Assembly: GCF_000004825.1 (NCBI RefSeq)
Contig: NW_008805070.1
Span: 1,116,001-1,180,000 of the forward strand
Length of the DNA: 64,000 nucleotides
DNA from: Heterostelium album PN500
Lineage: Eukaryota; Evosea; Eumycetozoa; Acytosteliales; Acytosteliaceae
Direction of reading: 5' to 3'
Shown: positions 37,768 to 48,988 of the stretch, piece by piece
Position numbering within the stretch: position 1 is the first letter of the stretch
Layout: each line of letters begins with the position of its first letter
Translations under genes and position numbers: made by a program
The notes under the pieces: model-generated
Seen by the model: the letters and a program-made list of their open reading frames with translations, nothing else
Told to the model about the DNA's origin: nothing
Databases searched by the model: none

Positions 37768-38600
37768 ACTGAAAACAATAACAATAACAACAACAACAGC
37801 ACATAGATAATTGAATAATTAATAAATTTGTATAAAAAAATAAAATAAAACAATCCTAACTTATCAATATATATTCATATTTAATTAAATAACTTTAATA
37901 ATAAACACACTAAAAGTTAATTAAATAAAAACACAAATATTGATCCTTTGTATTTTGATTTTTCGATGCACTCACACAATCAAACTCTTTCGATTTTTCC
38001 CAAATTAATTTCAAAATCATTTGAAAAAAATATCTAATAATGGGTAATTTGTGGATTCTGATGAAAACTTTTCATGTTTACAAAAAAAAAAAATAGATTT
38101 AAAAATTTTTATTTATATCATATCCCTCATTATTTTGTAACTTTTCATTTGCGGATTCAGATTAAGACAAATTGCATATATATATGCAAATCTATCGTTG
38201 TAGTCGTTTATCTATCTATTGTCTACTAGACATCAACAACTAAATAAATTGTGTGTTGATTAACAATCAATCACAACTGCAGATTCAGACTATTTAGTTC
38301 AAACATTGATATTTGCATCATCATCAAGTTAGAATATCACAACACAACAACACAACACAATTTAATATAACCACCCACTATCATATAATAATATATAATT
38401 TTATAACACAAAAATAATAATAATAACACATATGATATAAAAAATAACTATTTAAGGTTATTCGTTCTTAACAAATCAGAACCAAATCAATCAAAGTCAA
38501 AATCAAATCAAATCAAATCTTTAACTTTAAAATATTTTGAACTTGAAGAATTATAAATTTTATATATATAGAAATAATAATAATAATAAGAGTAATAACT
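37768..38600. other. Intergenic region before the GH31 tandem pair
   Basis: AT-rich DNA without a recognisable gene. It should contain the 3' flank of fntB and the promoter of the first alpha-glucosidase gene. The last 300 bases are rich in CAA/AAT repeats, including a short AAATC direct repeat near 38500-38520. Confidence 0.5.
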
Positions 38601-41489
38601 ATGAATAACAATATTAAAGTGTTGTTGTTTTTGTTATCAACAATAGTTTTATTATTGTCCATTAATGATGATGTTTTTGTTTTGGCGAAGACAACATCAC
38701 GTGCCAATAATATTCATAATCACAATGGCCATAACAATGGTAATATAATATATCAAGACGGTAGTGAAACTCCGAGTGACAACTGTCCAACCTATTCACT
38801 GTCGAATCTGACACCAACCAGCTATGGATATACTGCTGCGCTCAGCCTTGTCACTCCAGGTCCATATGGCGACGATGTCAAACAACTACAACTCTATGTA
38901 TATTTCCAAACACAACAGATTCTCAGAGTCAAGATTATCGATCCAGCCACACAACGCTGGGAAGTTCCATTCGTCAATCAAATGCATCATCCCACAAGAA
39001 AACCATCGCTCATCGACTACAACATAAAGTTTGCTCTCAAGAGTTTTGGATTTTCTATTACTCGTGTCTCTAATGGTGAAGTACTTTTCAACACTGCTCC
39101 ACCATCCGATTGTTCAACCAATGGTTTAATTGTAAGTAGATTGCAATGTTTATTTATTTCCAAAAATAATAATGGATTTGTCTTTCTAATTTTTTTTTTC
39201 TGAAAATATTCTAGTATGAAGATCACTATTTAGAATTGACAACTAGATTCCAAACTGAAAATCCAAATTTATATGGTTTAGGTGAAAGAGTTGCACCGCT
39301 GAGATTACAAAATAATTTCACTTATACTTTGTTTGCAAAGGATCAAGGTACTCCTGTGAATTTGAATCTCTACGGTTCACATCCATTCTATATGGAGTTG
39401 AATCAAGAGAGTGGAAATGCATTTGGTGTTTTCCTCCTGAATTCCAATGCTATGGATGTAGTTATTGCACCAAAGACATTGACATACAAAGTCACTGGTG
39501 GTATTCTAGACTTTTTCTTCTTTATGGGACCATCACCAGTTGAGGTCATTCAACAATACACACAGGTCATCGGTACACCCTACATGCCATCCTATTGGTC
39601 ATTGGGATGGCATCAATGTCGTTGGGGATACAAATCCGTTAACGAATCGAAAGAAGTTGTATTAAATTATGCTAAATATGGTATTCCAGTATGTATTAGT
39701 TTTTTTAAATATTAATTAATTTGAAAATTAAAATTAACAAACTTTACACAATTATATTTAATAGTTGGAAACAATGTGGAATGATATCGATTATATGGAT
39801 AGATATGAAGATTTTACATTGGATCCAGTTAATTATCCTGAATCTGAAATGACAGCATATGTCGATTGGTTACATTCAAACAATCAACATTATATCATGA
39901 TTGTCGATCCTGGAATTCATACAAATGATACCTATGAACCATATTCACAATTAACAAATGTAAGTAAATTGCTTATCGATTCAAATACTTTAAAAACTAA
40001 TTATATTAAACTATAATATAAACAGATTGAAGGATTTATTAAAGCAAGTGATGGAACACCATTTGTTGGAGTAGTTTGGCCAGGATCAACTATTTTCCCA
40101 GATTTCTTTAATCCAAAAACCAATATTTTCTGGAAGAATTGGCTTCAAACTTTCCAAGAAACAGTGGCATACGATGGAGTTTGGATCGATATGAATGAAG
40201 TATCTAATTTCTGTAATGGAAATTGTAATGGTGATAATGGTAAGATGTCTGGTTTCGATCCAAACAATCCACCCTATTTGCCAGGTGGAATATCATTAGA
40301 CAAGCACACTATCAATCTCACAACTACCCAATATGGAAATCTATCGGTATTCGACACACATAATCTCTATGGTTATACAGAGTCGCTGGCAACAGTCGAT
40401 GCCGTCATTGAAATCCTTCAGAAACGTGCGACTGTTGTTACACGTTCTACATTCCCTGGATCGGGTAACCATGCTGCTCACTGGCTAGGCGATAACAACA
40501 GCCAATACAGCGATATGTACTACTCAATTCCGGGCATTCTCAATATGAACATGTTTGGAATACCGCTGGTCGGTGCAGACATCTGTGGATTCTCTGGAAA
40601 CACCACCGCAGAGTTGTGCGGTCGTTGGATGCAACTCGGTAACTTCTATCCATTCTCCAGAAATCACAATGATAAAACAGCAAACTCTCAGGAACCCTAT
40701 GTATTCAACGACACTGTCACAAGTATCGCAATCGCAGCTATCCATACGAAATACACATTGTTACCATTCTACTATACCTTGTTCTATCTTTCACATGTAC
40801 TCGGTGACCCTGTTGTTCGTCCATTGTTCTTTGAGTATCCAACCGACGCCAACACCTTGGCAATCGATCAACAATTCCTAGTTGGTGAATGTCTGCTTGT
40901 ATCACCAGTTTTGGAAGAAGGAGCAACTACAGTCAATGCTTATTTCCCCGACGATATCTGGTATAATTATTTCACTGGTGTTTTGCAACCGGGAGGAAAG
41001 AACGTTACTCTACCGGCACCATTCGAAGTTATCAATGTTCATCTAAGAGGTGGATATATTATACCAACTCAACCAACAGCATCCTACGAGATACCAGCTG
41101 GTGGAATACCAATTACCACTGCGATTGCCAGAACTCTGCCGTATCATTTGATTGTTGCCGTCGGTGACAGTACATCGTATGGTGAGTTGTATCTTGACGA
41201 CGGTATCACTGTAGATGCATTTGAGAGTGGCAACTACACACAGGTCAACTTCTTCCTCCAAGAAACACAACCACTACAATATGAATTCACATCGACCGTT
41301 ACACACAACAATTATGTAACACCAAATCTCGTGGAGACAATCATCGTCTACGGATCGAATAAGGTATCACAAGTCACAATCAACGACCAGCCTTACGATT
41401 CATTTGTTTACAACACTCAAAACCAGACTCTATCCATCACCAACCTAACACTACAGATATCATCGAGTTTCATTGTAAGATGGTCATAA
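38601..41489 (+). CDS. GH31 alpha-glucosidase, first of a tandem pair
   Basis: Four exons: 38601-39131, 39215-39688, 39765-39959 and 40026-41489, 887 residues. A hydrophobic signal peptide (about residues 5-28) is followed by a short Asn/His-rich segment and then the GH31 N-terminal beta domain with SLIDYNIKF and GLGERVAPLRLQ. The catalytic (beta/alpha)8 barrel includes [14 protein letters not shown] and the nucleophile motif [13 protein letters not shown] (about residue 450), with the usual general-acid region HWLGDNNSQY. C-terminal beta domains close the chain. The family hydrolyses terminal alpha-1,4-glucose; this form resembles lysosomal or secreted acid alpha-glucosidase rather than ER glucosidase II. 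The next gene is a paralog with introns at the same three sites. Confidence 0.95.
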
Positions 41490-41921
41490 ACCAACCATCA
41501 TCCAATAATAACAAAACAAAACAAAACAAAAAATAAGAACTTAACAAAAAAAATAAATTATTAAAACATTTCTTGTATTATTATTATTATTTTAAACAAA
41601 AAATAGTTTGTGTGATGGTGAATTTTACTACTTTAAAAAAACAGATGAATCATCTTATTTGCATGATGTGCGAATTGTGTAACCTGGGTTTTGCACTGAT
41701 TTTCTGAAAAAAAAAGAGGTCCCAAAGACTTTCTTGGGGGATGCAAAAACATTTTGAAAAATGCTTTGAAAATTTTTAAAGACTTTAAAGATTTTTTTTG
41801 CAAAATTTTTTTGGATTTTGTTTAATTGAAACAGTAGTTGGTTTTAAGATTGGTCTTTTTTGATGTTTTAGTTTTAGATAAAATTTATTTATATATTTAT
41901 TATTAAATAATAAGTAATAGA
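41490..41921. other. Spacer between the two GH31 genes
   Basis: A 432-base AT-rich spacer carrying the 3' flank of the first alpha-glucosidase gene and the promoter of the second. It contains A and T runs and a CAAAA repeat near 41512-41530. No gene is seen. Confidence 0.5.
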
Positions 41922-44734
41922 ATGAATAATAGACAACTACCAATTTTGGTAGTGTTGTTTCTATGTATTTTACAAACGATTGTATTTGCTGAAAAACAAG
42001 TTCAACAATGTCCAGGATATTCATTGTCAAACCTTCAGAGTACAAAGTACGGTTACTCTGCTCAGTTAATCATGAATACACCAGGTCCCTATGGAAATGA
42101 TTTACCCGTTTTGAATCTGTTTGTCATCTTCCACACTCAACAGATCATTCAAGTCATGATTAAGGATACTCACGGCGAACGTTGGCAACCACCAGCCATT
42201 TCAAAGCTCAACTTCCCAACAAAGAAGCCATCGCTTATCGATTACAACATTCAATTCAGTCAGAGTTCATTCGGTTTCTCAATTAAACGTGTTTCAAATG
42301 GTGACGTTTTATTTAATACAACTGCACCACTTGATTGTTCAACCAATGGTTTAATTGTAAGTGGATTGATTATATATTTATCTTTAAATAATAAGTAATT
42401 AATTAGTAATCTTTATTTTATATATTTAGTTTTCAGACCGTTATTTAGAATTGACAACAACTTTTCAAGAGACTAATCCAAATATTTATGGACTCGGTGA
42501 GCGTGCTGCTCCTCTTCGTCTTCAAAATAACTTTACCTACACTATCTGGAATAAAGATCAACCGACCCCAGAGAATTTGAATGTCTACGGTTCACATCCA
42601 TTCTATATGCAGTTGATGGACAATGGAAATGCAAATGGTGTCTTTTTCCTCAATTCTAATGCTATGGATATTGTCATGAGACCAAACTCACTAACCTACA
42701 AAGTCACTGGTGGTATTCTCGATTTCTTCTTTATGATGGGACCATCACCAGTCGATGTTACCCGTCAATACACCGAAATCATTGGTACCACTGCAATGCC
42801 ATCATACTGGTCATTGGGATGGCATCAATGTCGTTGGGGATACAAATCTGTAAATGAATCGAAAGAAGTTGCTTTAAATTATGCTAAATATGGTATTCCA
42901 GTATGTATATATATTAATTTTTCATTATTATCAGAACTAGTTCTTATTTTATTAATCACACAATTCTTTTTTATAGTTAGAAACAATGTGGAATGATATC
43001 GATTATATGAATAAGTTTGAAGATTTTACATTGGATCCAGTTAATTATCCAGCATCTGAAATGACAGCATATGTCGATTGGTTACATTCAAACAATCAAC
43101 ATTATATCATGATTATCGATCCTGGAATTCATATCAATGATACCTATGAACCATATAATGATTTGATTTCCGTATGTATTTTAAATTATTTTTATTAATT
43201 GAAATCATTCTAATCTTTTTTTTTTTTTTGTTTTATTTGTCAGATTGAAGGATATATTAAAAAATCAGATGGAACACCTGCAACTGGAGTTGTATGGCCA
43301 GGTGATGTCATTTTCCCAGATTTTGGAAATATGAAGACCTATTACTTCTGGAGAACTCAATTGCAAAATTTCCATAACATCGTGCCTTTTGACGGTGTTT
43401 GGATCGATATGAATGAGATTTCCAACTTTTGCAATGGCGATTGCTCAGAGGAAAATGAGAATGGTAATACTGGACCAGTAGATAACTACGATCCAAATTA
43501 TCCACCATACTTACCAGGTGGTTTCCCTTTGGACACTAAAACAATCAACATGTCCTCAGTAGTTTTCTTTAACACCTCTGTCTACAACAGTCATAGTCTC
43601 TACGGATACTCTGAGGGTTATGCAACTTCTCTCATTGTAGAACTGATGCTCCAGAAACGTCCAACCGTCATCTCACGTTCCACATTTGCTGGAAGTGGTA
43701 GTAACCATGCTCATTGGTTGGGAGACAACCAATCCACCTATCGTAGTATGTACCTCTCGATTCCGGGTATCTTGAACATGAATATGTTTGGAGTAGGTTT
43801 GGTCGGTGCCGATATTTGCGGTTTGATCGGTAACACCACTTTAGATCTCTGTGCTCGTTGGATTCAACTCGGTAACTTCTATCCATTCTCCAGAAGTCAT
43901 AACAACAACGATACCATCTCCCAAGAGCCATATGTATTCGGTCCACAGGTTATCAACATCACCATCAACGCCATCAACTTGAAATACTCACTACTCCCAT
44001 ACTATTACACACTGTTCTACATTTCTCATGCTCAAGGAGACCCAATTGTTCGTCCATTGTTCTTTGAGTATCCAACCGATACCAACACCTATGCACTAGA
44101 CACTCAATTCCTCGTTGGAACATCGATCTTAGTGTCACCAGTACTCACAGAGAATGCAACAACAGTCGACGCCTACTTCCCAGTCGATGTTTGGTACGAC
44201 TATTTCAACGGTTCGCTATTGCAATCGGTTGGACAAGTCCAAACCCTCGATGCGCCACTCGATGTCATCAACGTTCATCTTCGTGGTGGTGCTATCATCC
44301 CAACTCAACCAACAAGACAATACGTTCCACCAGAAGGATCGATTCCAGTGACCACACACATCGCTCGTACATTGCCCTTCACATTGACAGTGGCACTCGC
44401 CGCCAACAACTCTGCATACGGACAGCTTTTCCTCGACGACGGTATCTCGATTTCAACCTACCAACAAGGACAATACTCACTATTGGAATTCCAAGCACAA
44501 CCATCCTCTTCCTCATCGATAAGTTTACAATCATCGGTTCTGGTCAACCGTTACGACATCTCCTCACTCTTTATCAACAGAGTAGTTGTCTATGGTGCCG
44601 CTAAAACCAGTCAAGTCACAGTAAACAACAAATCATACAACAGCTTTTCATATTCAACATTAACACAATCACTTTCTATCGACAATCTTCAACTTCCACT
44701 CGACAACTACTTTAACATTGAATGGTCATCATAA
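41922..44734 (+). CDS. GH31 alpha-glucosidase, second of a tandem pair
   Basis: Four exons: 41922-42356, 42430-42900, 42977-43171 and 43244-44734, 863 residues. It has a signal peptide (about 6-22, ending IVFA) and lacks the Asn/His-rich segment of its neighbour. The GH31 barrel has [14 protein letters not shown] and [13 protein letters not shown] (about residue 420), and [10 protein letters not shown] downstream. All three introns sit at the same codon positions and phases as in the upstream paralog, so the pair arose by tandem duplication. Parts of exons 2 and 3 are nearly identical in DNA to the neighbour while other parts have diverged, suggesting local conversion. The likely role is glycogen or maltose breakdown in endolysosomes or outside the cell. 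Confidence 0.95.
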
Positions 44735-45073
44735 TCAATGATCAGTCAATAATTATAATTTTCAAATTAAAACCTTTTTTTTTTTTAATAATAGTTATTT
44801 TTTTTTTTGGTGTTATTTTTCAAGTTCAATCCCATTTAAAACAAAAATAATAACCCTTTAATCAAACATTAACATTGTTGTTTTTTTGCCTTAAAACATT
44901 CCTTTTAAATTCTTATGATTTTTTTAATTATATTTTTCTTGGTATTAGTATTTTTTATTGCACAATTTGATAAATCATTTTTAAGATTGTTCGTTTTGAG
45001 GCAAAAAAACAACAATGTTGCATTTGTTGTTCTTCAAAACCAAAATAAAAGCAATAAATTGTTTATAACAAAG
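44735..45073. other. Intergenic region before the histone doublet
   Basis: AT-rich spacer with T runs. An open frame from ATG 44915 continues in frame into the histone doublet and would add 53 residues, including a hydrophobic N-terminal stretch. A membrane-type leader is implausible for a histone, so I treat this as 5' leader. Confidence 0.5.
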
Positions 45074-45827
45074 ATGCAAAGAAGAATAAAAAAGGATAAT
45101 AATAATCTAAATTGGGAATCACAAATCATTCACAAGATTCTCAGGAATGTTACTGTTGATGTTCAGAGAATGACGATCTCTACTCAAGCAATGCGAGTGG
45201 TCGTTTCATTTGCTAGAGACCTCACATTGAAGATAGTTCATCGTGCCAAAGAGTTGATGATCATTTCAAAGAAGAGAACACTACAATTGAAAACAATGGT
45301 ATCTGCTTCAAAGATCGAGTTGTCTGGTTGTGGTGAACTTCAGAAACAAGGAATACAATTCGGTATGAATGCCGTCGAATCATTCCAGACATCAAAGGAT
45401 GCACACAAAGACCGATCGATGATACCAATACCGAGACTACGTGCCAGCGTTAAGCAAACAGCACTGTTTTATGCCATCGGTAAGACATCGATCGTATTCC
45501 TCGGTGGTCTCCTTGATTATCTACTTGCTGAGCTATTGGAGTCCTCTTCAAAACTAGCAAATGAATTGAAGCAACTAGTAAGTAACACACTTTATAAACA
45601 TATATTTTGTAATTAATCTTTATTCAAAAACAAAACATCTGACCATGGTAAAGAGAATATCTCCAAGACATATTAATCTTAGTGTTGGAAATGATAAAGA
45701 TTTTCTCTATCTATTTAGAGAGAAAACTATTGCTCAAGGTGGAGTTCTACCAAGTTGTAATGTTTCCAAACAGTTCGCACCCCAAGCATCACCATTTGAG
45801 AGTTCCCATGATTCCCAAAATTTTTAA
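45074..45827 (+). CDS. Histone doublet: H2B-like and H2A-like histone folds in one chain
   Basis: Two exons: 45074-45577 and 45654-45827 (GTAAGT donor, GTAAAG acceptor, phase 0), 225 residues. Residues about 13-109 match H2B: ISTQAMRVVVSFARDL against ISSKAM-IMNSFVNDI, SKKRTLQLKTM against NKRSTITSREI, and GELQKQGIQFGMNAV against GELAKHAVSEGTKAV. Residues about 113-205 match H2A: PIPRLRASVKQ, LGGLLDYLLAELLE, RISPRHINLSVGNDKDF and the docking segment TIAQGGVLPS. Aligning the H2A segment across the splice site leaves no gap, which supports the join. The chain ends in SQNF, with Ser-Gln at the same distance from the terminus as in H2A.X (SQEY). The N-tail is short and the acetylatable Lys pattern is poor. 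It is a divergent variant, probably forming an intramolecular H2B-H2A dimer. Confidence 0.88.
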
Positions 45828-45944
45828 ATCTTCCGATTTTTATTATAAATCTTTTTTTCGATTTCAAAGATTTAATTAATCTAACACAACCAACCTACAA
45901 AATATCATTTTGTAACAACTTTAAACATATTTGTATATCTTACA

Positions 45945-48923
45945 ATGAATAATAATAATAATAATATAATAGAGATATTGAATAATATCGACTATTTCAA
46001 AAGTCAACAAATAAATGAAAATTGTAAAGAAAATGAATTGATTATCAATATTTCAAAAGTATGTAATAACAATTAATATTCTTTGTTTGTTAAATGAACT
46101 GTTTAATAATAAAAAATTAATCTCAGTGGTTATATGAACACAATAAAGAAAATATATTACAACCTTATTATGTTGAGAATAAGGATGTGATTCAATTAGT
46201 ATTATCTAATCTCCTAAGAGATTACACATCAGAGAGTAATAGTGGATTGTTCAAAGATTTGTATCAAGACAGTGGTATTATTGGACATCTCAAGTCATTC
46301 TGTAACATCGATGATCTTTGTTCAGTTTTACTTGAAAACCTGTTCTGCCAAAGGAATTACAAATACTTTGTTCATGACACTGAACTCTACAAACAACTAG
46401 ATCTATTGTTTAATATCGTATCGATTGCACCTCACTTGGTAAACAGAGACAGTAAAATACTATCATCTAAATCAAGAGCAATGTTAATTCTCATTCATCT
46501 TCAACGAGATAATCTAAGCAATGATTATTTAAAATTGACATCACACCATCAATCAATATTAGAGTATGTTTTATATTTTTATATTAAAACTACACATTCA
46601 ATCCTAACCAATTTAAATTTATAGTTATATAGTATTCTCAAGTGAAACATTTGATTCGAATATGTTCATTGACTACTTTAAGTTGTTCAATAAATATTTT
46701 GAAGTGAAAAATGGGAATGTAGATTTAGTTAAACTGTTTCTAGATAGGTTGAACAATAAGGATGATAAGATGATATTAGATAGATCTTTGTTTAGTAGAT
46801 TCATTGATGACGACGAGTGGAATATTCTATCACTGTCAAAGATAGATTTAGATGCGAGAATTGAATATTGTAAATCTTTAAGTACCACACAGTTGCAGTC
46901 GGAGCAGATTGTTAGCCAGTTGGTCAAGAGCATAGATATGAGCAACCTAGAGAGTCTTGCCGTACTCTATTGTTATGTAGTGAACAAGATCAATTTGCCA
47001 ACTGCCATACTCTCGTACATTGAGAATAACTTTTATTATTTTCAACCTGCAGAAGAGGCATTCAATGACATCAGACTTCAATACCAGACACAGATTGTTC
47101 AATGTCTCTGGTATATCTACAAATTTAATAATCGACCGAAATACATCGAGTTGGTCTTTGTTTTAATATGGTGCTTTGATTCTGTTCCAAAGTCGATAGT
47201 TCTATCAATCATTAGCCTCATTCCATTGTTATTTAAAAACCAATTTCTGGCAAAACATTCGATAGAACCAACTTTTTCCAACAGAATCTCTTTCTGGAAG
47301 GCAATTGCACCAGCTCTTCCTTTAGACCAATGCGAATACATCTTAAAGAAAATTGATAATATTCAGGGTCCACTTTTGGTAGAACTTGTGGATTTTATCA
47401 TGTTAACGAAATTCAAGAAAGAATTGGTTGTTCATATTGCCAACAGCGGATATACGATGGAGCTAGGTCTCAAACGTTTATACTCTGTAGATAACATCGA
47501 ATTTCTAGGAATCGTTTTGAATTATCAATTCACAGAGTGCTTTACTATTGAATTAATGCATTACAATGTTCAAATTATTGAAAGATTGGCTAAAGAGAAA
47601 CCAGATTCTTTTAAAAATATCATTCAAAACGTAGAACATCTTCCAATTTTCAATATCATTCCTTTTCTCCACGAGTGTAAATCAATTCATAAATACTTTA
47701 ATAATAATAATGTAGTAGAAACAAGTACCATCCAACTACCTTTTGTAATATTAAAGAAAATCCTTGGCATGTTAATTTTCGATAAATACTTGGAAACAAA
47801 ATGGTTGATTGAACTATCTACTGTATCAAAGGATATTCATCAGTTTTGCTCCAATACCATATCGAACTTACCAATCACATCGATCGAGATCCTAAGTGAA
47901 ATCAACATTGGCCATCCATACTGTCTTTTCAAGAATCCACCACTCCATATTATAGATTCCCAATTGATTTATATCCCAGAGCACCAAAGACAATTGTGCC
48001 TAGACCGTCTCGAATCTCTGACTCAAACATTTTATTTCTGTAATAATAACTCAAATGTTTATTTCAAAACGATAGAATCAAATAATCTGAGTCATGTCAC
48101 CTATAGGGAGATAAGAGTGGATTCGATCACAGACAAGATTAACAGACTCTATAAAATAGGTGATGGAAGGCACAATTCATTCAATATAGATGGAGAGAAT
48201 CACCACAATTATCGAGATCCTCATTTTTTCAAACAATTTCTTGACCGCCAAAACAATGACAAACTTCAATCAATTACATATATTGGATACTCTGATGTGG
48301 ATAACTCCTACGATCCACTCGAGACTGCTTACGTTACTGTACTTCCATTACTACAGAGACTTCACCAATCCAAGCTTGATCTTGTTATCGACGTGGAACT
48401 TCCCAACTATATTCCAAATTTGAAATTTCCCAAAGACTTGGCACTCATAACCAAATTAAACTATTTCCACACTAACGATTTAGATCAAAAGCAACTGGAA
48501 TATCCAAACCTAAAGTCAATTACATTGTCGGATTTAACGATCGGACCATTGGATGTAAACAAAATCATTGAAAATGCTCTATATATCACCAACCTAAATC
48601 TCTATTGCACAGTTGAGGAGCTAATTGAAATTCTCGAACTTCGAACTATTCACCCAAGAATTACCAAGATCACTCTCACTTTTAGAGTGGATGACTGTCT
48701 CAAATCAGTGAATCAACGCCTGCAACCTGATCTTCTGAACAGTCTTTTTGAACGCTTGTCAATGCCTGAACACCAATCGATTCGACAGATCAAATTGCAG
48801 ATGGAATTCACTGATGATTTGGCATATAAGAAAGCACCAATCATCAATTCGCATAATTTAAAAGCAATCGATCTTGGAAGCTTTAAAGCATGCAGTCATT
48901 CATTAAAAAAATTCAGTCGTTAG
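45945..48923 (+). CDS. F-box/degenerate ankyrin-type protein of a dictyostelid family
   Basis: Three exons: 45945-46058, 46127-46563 and 46625-48923, 949 residues. No strong enzyme domain is visible. The chain is rich in hydrophobic helices; one stretch (NGNVDLVKLFLDRL, about residue 205) resembles a worn ankyrin repeat. An F-box-like segment lies near residues 560-600 (LPFVILKKILGMLIF, then LIELSTVSKDIHQFCS), followed by a leucine-rich C-terminal region (NYFHTNDLDQKQLEYPNLKS, ITNLNLYC). Such F-box/leucine-rich proteins form large lineage-specific families in dictyostelids and usually recruit targets to SCF ubiquitin ligases; the target is unknown. It is convergent with the next minus-strand F-box gene, only 65 bases away. 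Confidence 0.75.
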
Positions 48924-48988
48924 AAGAGGAAACAGTTTTTGTTTTTTAAAAAAATGTACAATAAAATAACAATTTAATTTGAAAACCA

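Noticed and set aside
44915-45073. In-frame N-terminal extension of the histone doublet with a hydrophobic leader
   Set aside because: A membrane leader on a histone is implausible, and the ATG at 45074 gives a normal H2B-like start.
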